Of a stretch of 64,000 nucleotides of DNA, positions 1 to 8,758 are shown piece by piece (the stretch's first letter is position 1; the number at the start of each line of letters is the position of its first letter). The notes below the pieces were generated by a model. It had not been told where the DNA came from, made no database searches, and saw nothing but the letters and a program-made list of their open reading frames with translations. Position numbers and translations under genes: made by a program. The DNA is from Candidatus Latescibacterota bacterium. Its GTDB lineage: Bacteria; Latescibacterota; UBA2968. The stretch spans positions 1-64,000 of the forward strand of contig JAJEHL010000024.1 in the NCBI GenBank assembly GCA_022823725.1, written 5' to 3'.

Positions 1-30
1 TCAAATAAGTTTATTGACTTAAACCACTGG

Positions 31-97
31 ACGCCTGCTTAAAACATGCAGGCGTGACGAACGGGGGTTGTCATTGCGGCAGGGTGTAAGCCGCAAT
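31..97. other. two tandem perfect hairpins upstream of the first gene
   Basis: Two perfect inverted repeats of the same geometry lie in a row. The first is ACGCCTGC at 31-38 and GCAGGCGT at 48-55. The second is ATTGCGGC at 73-80 and GCCGCAAT at 90-97. Each has an 8-bp stem and a 9-nt loop, and the stem sequences are unrelated. No T-run follows either one, so they are not ordinary intrinsic terminators. They could be a structured leader, a REP-like element or the end of an upstream unit. The short direct repeat TCAAATAA occurs at 1-8 and 106-113, flanking both. Confidence 0.5.
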
Positions 98-130
98 CCA
101 GTCTATCAAATAAAATATTAGTAAATTTTT

Positions 131-158
131 TTGACAGAGCAATTAGAACGGGTTTTAG
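131..158 (+). promoter_or_regulatory. weak promoter candidate for the DUF1552/DUF1592 pair
   Basis: A perfect TTGACA lies at 131-136, but the best -10 match at a 16-17 nt spacing is poor (TTTTAG near 153-158). It precedes the ATG at 195 by a plausible distance. The -35 alone makes this only a weak candidate. Confidence 0.25.
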
Positions 159-194
159 CATCGAGATTCCGACTTATATAGAAGAGGATAAGAC

Positions 195-1448
195 ATGAAC
201 GGCATTTCTAAACTTTTGCAAGCGCGGGTTAATCGTCGGCACTTTTTACAGGGCGCAGGCGTAGCACTATCTTTGCCCTTCTTAGAAAGCAGCATGGTGT
301 ACGGTGCGGCAAACCCGAGGCGTCTGGTCTGCGTGGGCAATCATCTGGGATTCTGGCCTGGTGGATTTTTCCCCGAGCAGTCCGGAAAGGACTATGAGAC
401 GAGCCTGAGCTTGAAATATATCGATTCACATCGGGATGATTTTACTATCTTTTCAAATCTCGATCACGGTACGGGCGGTGGACACTCTGGCGTACACGTA
501 TTTCTGAGCAGCATACGCAAGGAAGAAGCCGCGGGTTTCCCCGAAAAAAATATGACGCTGGACCAGGTGGCGGCTGAGCATGTAGGCAGCACAACGCGCT
601 TTCCCTCAATTACTGCAGGGCTGGGCGGAGGCACGGACATGGTATGGACGCGGTCAGGCGTGAATGTGGCACCGATTAACAATCCCGCCCGCATTTTCCA
701 GGCTCTGTTTGTACAGAATGATGCAGCTACGCAAAGCGCAGAGCGTCGCACATTATCAAATCGGGGCAGCGTACTCGACGCCTTGCTCGCGTCGGCAAAG
801 ACACTCGATGGACAGTTAAATGCGGCGGATCGCGGTAAGCTGGACCAATACCTGACTTCGGTGCGCGATGTCGAGCGTCGCCTGCAAATGTCGCGCGAAT
901 GGCTCGACAAACCCAAGCCAGAATCTCCAATTGAACCTGTGGAAGACCTCGAACGGATGCAAATTGAGGAAATGCCGCTTTTTTACGATCTGCTAACACT
1001 GGCATTACAGACAGACTCGACACGGGTTGTGACCTTTGAAATCCCCCTGGGCTTTAAGACGTCCGAACTCAACCTTGGCGGCTATCACGGCCTTTCGCAT
1101 CACGGCAAAGACGAGGAACGATTGAAAGACCTGCAGATTGTGGAAAAATATTTGTTGACCCAGTTTGCTCGATTTCTGGATCGTCTCAAAGAAGCAAAAG
1201 TGTTTGACGACACACTAATCGTTCTGGGAAGTGGCATGGGCGACGGCTCAAGGCATTCCAATAGGAATTTACCGGTGATTCTCGCTGGGGGCGGTTTGAA
1301 ACATCATGGACATCTCGTGTGCCCTGATGAAGCACACAAGCGGATTCCGCTGTCAAACCTCTGGCTTTCCGTCTTGCAGTGGTTTGGTGTAGAGCGAGAT
1401 AGCTTTGGCAAAAGCACAGGGACCTTTTCCGCGATGGAGATAGCATGA
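195..1448 (+). CDS. DUF1552 domain-containing exported protein
   Basis: The 417-residue protein belongs by overall sequence to the DUF1552 family, which is common in Planctomycetes-like and related environmental bacteria and has no established biochemical role. The N-terminus carries a twin-arginine signal, NRRHFLQG (residues 13-20), followed by a hydrophobic stretch, so export in folded form is likely. The body resembles a DUF1501/sulfatase-like fold region with Gly-rich and His-rich loops (for example LGGYHGLSHHGKDE). The start is preceded by AGAGGATAAGAC, an acceptable ribosome binding site. Its stop overlaps the next start by four bases (ATGA). DUF1552 and DUF1592 genes usually occur as such pairs, suggesting one exported complex. 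Confidence 0.85.
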   Translation: MNGISKLLQARVNRRHFLQGAGVALSLPFLESSMVYGAANPRRLVCVGNHLGFWPGGFFPEQSGKDYETSLSLKYIDSHRDDFTIFSNLDHGTGGGHSGVHVFLSSIRKEEAAGFPEKNMTLDQVAAEHVGSTTRFPSITAGLGGGTDMVWTRSGVNVAPINNPARIFQALFVQNDAATQSAERRTLSNRGSVLDALLASAKTLDGQLNAADRGKLDQYLTSVRDVERRLQMSREWLDKPKPESPIEPVEDLERMQIEEMPLFYDLLTLALQTDSTRVVTFEIPLGFKTSELNLGGYHGLSHHGKDEERLKDLQIVEKYLLTQFARFLDRLKEAKVFDDTLIVLGSGMGDGSRHSNRNLPVILAGGGLKHHGHLVCPDEAHKRIPLSNLWLSVLQWFGVERDSFGKSTGTFSAMEIA

Positions 1449-3907
1449 AACGGATCTTGATGGTCATTGTCTTCACGCTATGCGCGCATTCTGTCTGGGC
1501 AGAACTGCCCAGGGCATTTCTCACACAATACTGTGTCAAGTGTCACGGTTCAAGTGTGCAAAAAGCCGACCGGCGCTTTGATCAGTTTTCTGAGACAATT
1601 GCCAACTTCAAGGAATTAGAACTCTGGCAGGATATTGTCGATCAGCTCAACCTGCAATCGATGCCACCAAAGCGTCAGATGCGGCCGGGTAAAGATGAGG
1701 TACTCGCCACTGTTCAGGTGATTACAGCATCAATTGCTGAAGCGCGTATGCGATTGTCGGACAAAAGACAGCACACACCTTTGAGGCGGCTCAACGCCTG
1801 GGAATATCGCCAGACACTCGGCGATTTACTCGGCCTGAATATGGAAGCCTGGGATCCAACGGAGAATTTTCCGCCCGAAGTAAAAATCAAGGGCTTTGAT
1901 AACAATGCTGCCGGGCTTGTCACATCGGGCCTGTTGCTCGATCACTATTTGCGTGTTGCTGAAGAAGCCGTCACACGCGCCACGCATTTTGAAGCCAGAC
2001 CCGAAGCCAAAAATTACGTGCAAAAATCACCTTTCTATTTTACAAACAAACAGGCCAATTCCTTATCCTTGCCCAAGGTTTTTAGAGAGGACCGCTTTCG
2101 GTTTGTGTCCGATATGGGATACGATGATCTCACTGGACGTCACTACCGCGGTGGCCATATTGGCTTTTATCCGCTGGCGAATGGTGGTGCCCCTGTCAGT
2201 GGCACATACACCATAAGGGTGCGGGCGGCAGCAATTGATCGCAATCACCATTATGACAGAGAACTCAACGATTTTCCCAAAGGCGACCCGCTTGTGCTGG
2301 AACTGGCGGCTGTAGATCGCAAAGGCAGTGTGCAGAGCACGGGCAATATTTCTCGCGAATACACGCTTGCAACTGTTGAACTGACCCGTGAAGAGCCGCA
2401 GTGGTTTGAATGGGATGTCTATCTGGAAAAAGGATTTGAGCCAGAGGTTCGTTTCCGCAATGGAACGCTGGCAACCAAAGCCCTGGTTCGCAAACTTACC
2501 AGGGCAAAAGATCCAAAACCCGAGATCCTGCCCTTCGTGGATCAGAAAGCGGGTAATAAAAGAAATCACGCGCTGCTCAAAGTTTACCGCGGGCCTAAGC
2601 TAAGGATTTGGGAAATTCAGGTTAGCGGACCTCAAAAAAAAGACTGGCCTCCACGCGGACACCAGTTGATGTATGGCGACCTAAAACCCGAGGATCTGGA
2701 TCGGAAGCGTATTTCTGAGCGTTTGCGTGCCTTTGCCACAGCCGCTTTTCGCAGGCCCTTGCGCCCGGGCGAACTCGCACCATTTGAGTCGCTTGCACAT
2801 GAAAAACTCCGCAATGGCATGGCGCCGTTGACCGCATTACAACTGGGCTTCCAGGCCATTCTAAGTGCGCCAGCTTTTCTGTTTTTACATGAAGGCGAAG
2901 GCGCTCTGGACGATTATTCTCTGGCTGCTCGGCTATCCTATTTTCTGTGGTCTGCAGCGCCAGATGATGAACTGATAGCACTTGCCCAACAGAAGAAACT
3001 CAGCGACCCGGCCACACTCAGTAAGCAGATCCATCGCATGCTCAAAGACGCAAAGTCGCACCGCTTTGTTAAAAATTTCATTCGCGTGTGGCTCAACTAT
3101 GACAACATCGGCGAGATGCCACCCTCCCCCGATTTTAGAGTCTATTTCCGCGACAATCTCGGCCCTGCTGTGGTGACTGAAACAGAGACGTTTTTTCGGC
3201 ACGTACTCGACAACAATCTCTCGCCCCGCGAATTTCTTTCTGCTGATTATTCCTTTCTCAATCGGGAACTCGCCCGGCATTATGGGATAGAAGATATTGA
3301 GGGAGATCATTTTCGCCGGGTTCCGCTCACCGGGACACCACGCGGTGGTCTGCTGGGCCAGGGCAGTTTTCTCATGGCTTCGGCCAATGGCGTAGATACT
3401 TCGCCTGTGGTGCGCGGGATTTACGTGCTGGAAAATGTGCTGGGATACACACCGCCGCCACCGCCGGACGATGTGCCCGAGATTGAACCCGACACGCGAG
3501 GGGCAACGACCATCAGAGATCAACTAATCAAGCACCGCGAAATGCCGACCTGCGCCCAATGTCATAGCAAAATCGATCCCCCTGGTTTTGCGCTGGAAAA
3601 CTTTGATGCAATCGGCGGTTGGCGAACCCACTATACCAGAAGCGCAGCAATTGATCCCTCGGGACAATTGCCGAGTGGCGAGACCTTTCAATCCTTCGTC
3701 GAATTTCGCAAACTAATGACAAAGCGCCACGCAGAGTTCACGCGTTGTCTGACAGAAAAATTACTGACCTACGCAATCGGCCGCGAGTTGGGCATTTCTG
3801 ATAGGCCAGCGATTGATGCAATCGTTCAGGATGTACAGGAAAAAAATAAAAGCCTGCATGATCTTATCACCCTCGTTGTTTTGAGCGAACCTTTCAAAAG
3901 CAACTAA
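1445..3907 (+). CDS. DUF1592/DUF1588/DUF1585-type cytochrome-like protein
   Basis: The 820-residue protein has a Sec signal peptide (about residues 1-19) and then a haem-binding CVKCH motif (C30-H34), typical of the PSCyt-type N-terminal domain of these multidomain proteins. The central and C-terminal parts match the DUF1587-DUF1592-DUF1588-DUF1585 order by appearance. A second motif, CAQCH (C703-H707), sits before a segment reading KIDPPGFALENFD, the hallmark of DUF1588. The ATG overlaps the stop of the DUF1552 gene, so the two are co-translated. Family function is not established. Two haem sites suggest a periplasmic redox role coupled to the DUF1552 partner. Confidence 0.85.
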   Translation: MKRILMVIVFTLCAHSVWAELPRAFLTQYCVKCHGSSVQKADRRFDQFSETIANFKELELWQDIVDQLNLQSMPPKRQMRPGKDEVLATVQVITASIAEARMRLSDKRQHTPLRRLNAWEYRQTLGDLLGLNMEAWDPTENFPPEVKIKGFDNNAAGLVTSGLLLDHYLRVAEEAVTRATHFEARPEAKNYVQKSPFYFTNKQANSLSLPKVFREDRFRFVSDMGYDDLTGRHYRGGHIGFYPLANGGAPVSGTYTIRVRAAAIDRNHHYDRELNDFPKGDPLVLELAAVDRKGSVQSTGNISREYTLATVELTREEPQWFEWDVYLEKGFEPEVRFRNGTLATKALVRKLTRAKDPKPEILPFVDQKAGNKRNHALLKVYRGPKLRIWEIQVSGPQKKDWPPRGHQLMYGDLKPEDLDRKRISERLRAFATAAFRRPLRPGELAPFESLAHEKLRNGMAPLTALQLGFQAILSAPAFLFLHEGEGALDDYSLAARLSYFLWSAAPDDELIALAQQKKLSDPATLSKQIHRMLKDAKSHRFVKNFIRVWLNYDNIGEMPPSPDFRVYFRDNLGPAVVTETETFFRHVLDNNLSPREFLSADYSFLNRELARHYGIEDIEGDHFRRVPLTGTPRGGLLGQGSFLMASANGVDTSPVVRGIYVLENVLGYTPPPPPDDVPEIEPDTRGATTIRDQLIKHREMPTCAQCHSKIDPPGFALENFDAIGGWRTHYTRSAAIDPSGQLPSGETFQSFVEFRKLMTKRHAEFTRCLTEKLLTYAIGRELGISDRPAIDAIVQDVQEKNKSLHDLITLVVLSEPFKSN

Positions 3908-3940
3908 AAAAAGGATCAACCTCTCCCCCACCCCGAATAC

Positions 3941-5188
3941 ATGATACACAGACCAAACATCCTATTCATATTTCCCGACCAGCTTAGCGCCAGATGGTTG
4001 CCGTGCTATGGAAACCATATCGTTCACGCCCCCAACCTATCACAATTCGCCGCACAAAACGCGCAATTCAATCGCGCCTATACAAATGTACCGCTATGCA
4101 CCCCGTACAGGGCTTGCCTGCTCACCGGTCAATACCCAGGCCAGACCGGCGTTACGGGGAATGGTATGCGCCTCCCCGTGAATCAGCCGACCATTGCCCA
4201 TCATCTGAACCGAGCGGGTTATGACACGCACTATATCGGGAAATGGCATTTGAGCGGTAAACAACAGAACGGGTGGGTCCCGCCAGAACTGCGGGGAGGC
4301 TTTCAACACTTCATTGGGTGGGAAAGCCACCATGTAGATCACAATGCCGGACTGATCTGGTACGACGATCCCGACACCCCCGTAAAGCTTCGTGGGCACG
4401 AAACTGATGGTCTAACAGATATTGTCTGCGATGAACTGGCATCTCTATCCTCCCCGAAATCCCCATTCTTCATGGCAGTATCGTATCAAGCCCCCCACCC
4501 CCCCTGTTCCCCCCCCATGACCGACATGCAGCGATATGATAAGTCCGTACTGGATGGTCCTCCCAATACAGACCACGACGCCTGGTTCAAGCACACAGGC
4601 TGGAATGCGGACTACGGTGTTGAAGAATTCAGGAAGCGGTACTTTGGGGAAATCTCTCAGTTGGACACCGCATTTGACCGCATATTGAAAACACTGGAAA
4701 AGACTGGACTGGCAGATGATACTGTCGTCATCTTCACATCTGACCATGGCGATATGGCCGGTTGCCATGGCTTGTTCGGAAAAGGCGTCATGTTCGATGA
4801 GTCCGTTCGCGTACCCCTGCTCATCCGCGTACCCGGAGCAGCACAACGCGCTATTGAAAGCCCAGTATCCACAGTAGATCTATTCGCCACAATTCTCCAT
4901 CTGGCCGATGCTGAAAATCCCGGAGAAACTGAAGGCCGCTCTCTGCTCCCCTGCATGACTGGAGGTCCAGATATCTCAACCGATGTCTTCATCGAGCACA
5001 AAGATGATTGCATTATCAGGGGAGACGTAAAGCTAATGACAAAGCAGAACGAAAATGACATTACGCATTGCTTTGACCTGGCGAACGACCCGTATGAACT
5101 CAATAATCTGGCTCAGAGCCTGGACGACAAAGCCAGAGACAGCATGCTCCTCGCGCTCAACCAATGGAGAAATCGAACGAGGAGTTGA
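3941..5188 (+). CDS. sulfatase family hydrolase (CTPYR signature)
   Basis: This 415-residue alkaline-phosphatase-superfamily hydrolase has the formylglycine signature C53-T-P-Y-R57 followed by the LLTG motif. The metal-binding Asp is near residue 13 (FPDQ), and the C-terminal metal site reads SDHGD. Such enzymes cleave sulfate esters after Cys is converted to formylglycine; no maturation enzyme is in the window. No signal peptide is visible, so it is probably cytoplasmic. There is no close Shine-Dalgarno sequence, the nearest AAGGA being about 25 bases upstream. The next sulfatase begins 18 bases after its stop. Substrate cannot be read from the sequence. Confidence 0.9.
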   Translation: MIHRPNILFIFPDQLSARWLPCYGNHIVHAPNLSQFAAQNAQFNRAYTNVPLCTPYRACLLTGQYPGQTGVTGNGMRLPVNQPTIAHHLNRAGYDTHYIGKWHLSGKQQNGWVPPELRGGFQHFIGWESHHVDHNAGLIWYDDPDTPVKLRGHETDGLTDIVCDELASLSSPKSPFFMAVSYQAPHPPCSPPMTDMQRYDKSVLDGPPNTDHDAWFKHTGWNADYGVEEFRKRYFGEISQLDTAFDRILKTLEKTGLADDTVVIFTSDHGDMAGCHGLFGKGVMFDESVRVPLLIRVPGAAQRAIESPVSTVDLFATILHLADAENPGETEGRSLLPCMTGGPDISTDVFIEHKDDCIIRGDVKLMTKQNENDITHCFDLANDPYELNNLAQSLDDKARDSMLLALNQWRNRTRS

Positions 5189-5206
5189 TTGAAAGGAGAT
5201 TTATTG

Positions 5207-6505
5207 ATGAATGTACTTGTTTTGATGAGTGATCATCACAGATTTGACGCATTGGGATGTCTGGGAAATCCACTGGCTCATACGCCTAATCTGGATCGTC
5301 TGGCCGAAATGAGTGTGCGATTTGACCAGTGTTATACACAGTCGCCAGTGTGTTCGCCAGCGCGGCACAGTTTGGCAACCGGCAAATATGTCCACGCACA
5401 TGGCGTCTTTACCAATAACGCAATGCCTTATCCGGGGATGTACACGATTGCACACGCTGTGCAACCCTTGAATTATCGCCGGTTCCACCTGGGCCATATG
5501 CACTGGAAAGATCCCGATGTAGATAATGGCTATGAGCCAGAGATTACACAACAGATGTGGCGCGAGACAATGCCAGAGGATATGCTGGCCCGATACGATT
5601 GGGAAAATGAGGGCGTGTTGCGGCGGTCATCTGGTGGACCAAGTCCGCGTAGTCGAGAGCAGTATTGGGGATATCATGTTGCGACGGAGTCAATTCGGCA
5701 GATTGAAGAGGCCGTCAGTAAAGGGGAGAAATTTCTGTCCTGGACGAGTTTTACAGAGCCTCATCCCCCGTTTTATCCGCCCAAAGAAATTTATGAAAAG
5801 ATCGACCAGTCAAAGATCGAATTACCAGAGCAAGCACCTGCTGATGCGCCCTTGCCTCACAGTGATATTTTGAGAAAACGGAAAGAGTGGGCGCATTTGA
5901 CACCTGTGGAACTGCGGCAGGTGATTGCAGGATATTATGGAATGATAGAGCTTGTGGATGGCTATTGTGGGATGGTTTTAGATGCGTTGGATCGGTTGGG
6001 TATCAGGGACGAGACGATTGTAATCTGGACAGCAGATCACGGCGATCAGATGTGGGAGCACGAGATGTTTTTGAAGTTTAATATGCGAGAGGCTTCGGCG
6101 CATGTGCCGTTGTTGATTTCTGATCCAAGAATACGATCAGGAGTGCGGGATGAACTGGTAGAACACATTGATTTGTTCCCGACGATTTGCGACTTGATAG
6201 GAGCTGATGTTCCCAACTCTGTACACGGACGGTCGTTGAAACCGTTGTTAGATGGAGAGCCAGCCCCTGATGATTGGCGGGATGCGGTATTCAGCCAGAT
6301 TGGTGATACTCAGATGGTTCGGACGGAGACGGAAAAATTGAATGTATATCAGGGTGAGGCAGGAGAGTATTTTGATTTGGCGGAGGATCCAAAGGAATTT
6401 TATAACCGGATTGAGGATACAAGATATCAAGAACGCATAGGCGTGCTGTTTGAACGGGTGAAGGCGTGGGAAAGTGCGTATGACCGCGATGACGGTCAGG
6501 GATGA
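5207..6505 (+). CDS. sulfatase family hydrolase (CSPAR signature)
   Basis: I place the start at the ATG at 5207, behind GAAAGGAG with good spacing, rather than the in-frame TTG at 5189. This gives 432 residues. The formylglycine signature is C49-S-P-A-R53 followed by LATG, and the C-terminal metal motif is ADHGD. The N-terminal strand reads VLVLMSDHH, where the second metal Asp sits. No signal peptide is seen. It follows the preceding sulfatase closely and probably shares its transcript. Its stop (6503-6505) touches the stop of the convergent minus-strand sulfatase (6506-6508) with no base between them. Confidence 0.9.
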   Translation: MNVLVLMSDHHRFDALGCLGNPLAHTPNLDRLAEMSVRFDQCYTQSPVCSPARHSLATGKYVHAHGVFTNNAMPYPGMYTIAHAVQPLNYRRFHLGHMHWKDPDVDNGYEPEITQQMWRETMPEDMLARYDWENEGVLRRSSGGPSPRSREQYWGYHVATESIRQIEEAVSKGEKFLSWTSFTEPHPPFYPPKEIYEKIDQSKIELPEQAPADAPLPHSDILRKRKEWAHLTPVELRQVIAGYYGMIELVDGYCGMVLDALDRLGIRDETIVIWTADHGDQMWEHEMFLKFNMREASAHVPLLISDPRIRSGVRDELVEHIDLFPTICDLIGADVPNSVHGRSLKPLLDGEPAPDDWRDAVFSQIGDTQMVRTETEKLNVYQGEAGEYFDLAEDPKEFYNRIEDTRYQERIGVLFERVKAWESAYDRDDGQG

Positions 6506-7825
6506 TCACATACCGCAAAGGCCCTTCACCTCCTGCAGCACCGGATCTTCTGTCCTCTCGGCCATCTGTACGAGTAGCCCTGCTAACCGCATCCTCTCAC
6601 CCGAAATCTGCGGCGCGTCGATGAGATTTTCCATCTCCAGCGGATCGGATTTGTGGTCATACAGGACATTGTAAATACCCGGTGAAAACACGTAGCGACC
6701 ATCCCACACGGCACGCCATCCACCGGGCTTGCTTGCGCCGCGGAGTCCCATATATACACAGTCGTTTTCCACGCCTCTTCCCTCCAGACACCAGCCTGCC
6801 ATACTGTCGCCCTGCATCACATCGGGAATCTCCAGCCCCGCCAGATCCAGAATCGTGGGCGTGAGATCCACGCTACTCACCAGCGCGTCACACACCTGAT
6901 TTGGCGTGATGCGATCGGGCCATCGCACGATGAACGGAATGCGAAACGCGGTCGCAAAGGGACTTCCCTTGCCTCGAAAATTGTGCTCATCGGGTTCGCA
7001 GTGACTGCCCAGCTTGTCGCCGTGATCGCTTACATAGACCACGATCGTATTGTCTGCAATTCCCAACTCCTCCAGACCAGCCATCACACGTCCGATCTCC
7101 ACATCCACTGCCGTTACCTGACCGTAATACATCTGGTAACGCTCCCGAAGCTCGCGTTCCCGTTCTCCGAACCGTCCTTTCACATCGTCTGGCAGTTCAA
7201 AGGTATCAGGATCGTACATATCCAGATACCTCTGCGGGCACTGTTCGGGCTTGTGCGGTGGACCATATCCCAAATAGTAGAGCCAGGGACGGCCAGCGTC
7301 GCGATTTCGTTTCGCAAAGTCCAGAGCCATATCCGTATGCCACGTCGGCTCCCAGTCGTAGCCTTCGATCCGCACCCTCTCGCGATTCTCGTTGTAGTCC
7401 CAGACTTCAAAAAACTCGTGCCCTTTCTGATATCCGTGCCATTCCTGCCATCCCGCTCGCCTGGGACCTGGCTCAATGAATCCACCACCTCCCCTGGGCT
7501 TGCCTCCACCTAAATGCCATTTTCCAATATAACCTGTAGCGTATCCAGCGTCCGCAAACAAATCGGCAAACGTGATCAACTCGGGATCCAGCAGAATATT
7601 GTTCCCATCCACGCCGTGGGTGTGGCAATACAATCCGGTCTGCATCGTCCCCCGAAATGGGGAACACACAGGACTGGACGAGGCGCAGCGCGAAAACCGG
7701 ATCCCCTCCGACGCCAGACGGTCCAGATTCGGCGTTTTCACCTGTGAATCACCTGCACACCCCATCACTGTTCCGCGATGCTGGTCCGGCTGAATCACCA
7801 ACACATTCGGTTTTACATTCGACAT
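6506..7825 (-). CDS. sulfatase family hydrolase (CSPFR signature)
   Basis: The start is set at the ATG at 7825 because GGAGGG precedes it; this gives 439 residues, while a longer in-frame extension to 7882 lacks a binding site. The signature is C54-S-P-F-R58 with a following QTG, and the metal motifs are IQPDQH at the N-terminus and SDHGDKLGSH toward the C-terminus. There is no signal peptide. The gene is convergent with the upstream sulfatase and divergent from the unknown gene at 8030. It is probably an independent sulfatase of the same broad group with an unknown substrate. Confidence 0.9.
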   Translation of the reverse strand: MSNVKPNVLVIQPDQHRGTVMGCAGDSQVKTPNLDRLASEGIRFSRCASSSPVCSPFRGTMQTGLYCHTHGVDGNNILLDPELITFADLFADAGYATGYIGKWHLGGGKPRGGGGFIEPGPRRAGWQEWHGYQKGHEFFEVWDYNENRERVRIEGYDWEPTWHTDMALDFAKRNRDAGRPWLYYLGYGPPHKPEQCPQRYLDMYDPDTFELPDDVKGRFGERERELRERYQMYYGQVTAVDVEIGRVMAGLEELGIADNTIVVYVSDHGDKLGSHCEPDEHNFRGKGSPFATAFRIPFIVRWPDRITPNQVCDALVSSVDLTPTILDLAGLEIPDVMQGDSMAGWCLEGRGVENDCVYMGLRGASKPGGWRAVWDGRYVFSPGIYNVLYDHKSDPLEMENLIDAPQISGERMRLAGLLVQMAERTEDPVLQEVKGLCGM

Positions 7826-7955
7826 TATCGGCCCTCCATCAGTTACTCTTACAGTACAATTCATGACCCGATACAATAGCAACTTAGCCTTTGCAGGTCA
7901 AGCCCAGCCAAAGTAGGTCATAGAGCGTTTCCCAACTCTCCCTATCAGATGGTAC

Positions 7956-7984
7956 TTGCACTCCCACCCTGTATGTCGTAGAAT
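7956..7984 (+). promoter_or_regulatory. sigma70-like promoter candidate for the 8030-10024 genes
   Basis: TTGCAC at 7956-7961 and TAGAAT at 7979-7984 are separated by exactly 17 bases in the 204-base divergent region. The position, about 45 bases before the ATG at 8030, fits a promoter for the unknown gene and the sulfatase behind it. Confidence 0.45.
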
Positions 7985-8029
7985 CTGAATGCCCTTCATT
8001 GAGAGACTTTCTTAGAAAGGAGCGAGGTA

Positions 8030-8755
8030 ATGGCTGAACCATGGGAGTATATCCATACGAAAACGGTATTAAACAAATACGGTTTGCCTGCCGGAGCCTT
8101 TGATCCGGAAGCACCGGGAGAGCAGACATACGATATCTACTGGATGAACATCCGGACGAAGCAAGGGACTCCCAGCAGGTCTCACGAACCTGAGGCAACA
8201 CTCAGGATTTCCGCCAAAAATGAAGGCGAAGACCGTCATTTGGGAATTATCTGCTCGGACCTGAAGTTCGATAACACGACAGAGATCGATGCACAATGCG
8301 AGAACAACGCACTCACATCTCCAAAGACCTGGACGTTAAAGTATTCCAACGGGAGCCAGGCGGGAAAAGGACTGGTTGAATACACCCAGAAAGGGGAAAT
8401 CCGAAATAGTCGACTTTTGATGGATGGCAAAGAGCCTGCGCATTCAAAGACGCTCGGGCCCTATACCGCCGACTGGTGTCTTTTTGACGCTGTCCAGCGA
8501 CTAAGTGCCAGAAAGGACACGACAAAGCACACATTTGACCTGATAGAAGAGTTCTCAATGATCCGGGAAAATCAGTACCTGATTTATCGCGGGACATCGG
8601 AGATCACAACAGATCAAAGTGCTGTGACTGCCGATGTGTATTGCCATTACGGGGAATCCGTTATCCCGACCTGTTATTATGTAGATGCGAATGGGCGATT
8701 ATTTCTCGTGGTGAGTACGCGCAGGACGGTGATTCTCAAGAGGGAGGCATCATAA
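8030..8755 (+). CDS. unknown protein preceding a sulfatase
   Basis: I do not recognise this 241-residue protein. It has no signal peptide and no membrane segment. Its composition is that of a soluble mostly-beta protein with scattered Cys and Trp residues. The ribosome binding site is strong (AAAGGAGCGAGGTA before the ATG). It ends three bases before the sulfatase at 8759, so the two are almost certainly co-expressed. A role linked to the sulfatase substrate, such as an isomerase or lipocalin-like binder, is possible but unsupported. Homologue searches with gene-neighbourhood comparison would be the deciding test. Confidence 0.6.
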   Translation: MAEPWEYIHTKTVLNKYGLPAGAFDPEAPGEQTYDIYWMNIRTKQGTPSRSHEPEATLRISAKNEGEDRHLGIICSDLKFDNTTEIDAQCENNALTSPKTWTLKYSNGSQAGKGLVEYTQKGEIRNSRLLMDGKEPAHSKTLGPYTADWCLFDAVQRLSARKDTTKHTFDLIEEFSMIRENQYLIYRGTSEITTDQSAVTADVYCHYGESVIPTCYYVDANGRLFLVVSTRRTVILKREAS

Positions 8756-8758
8756 GCG

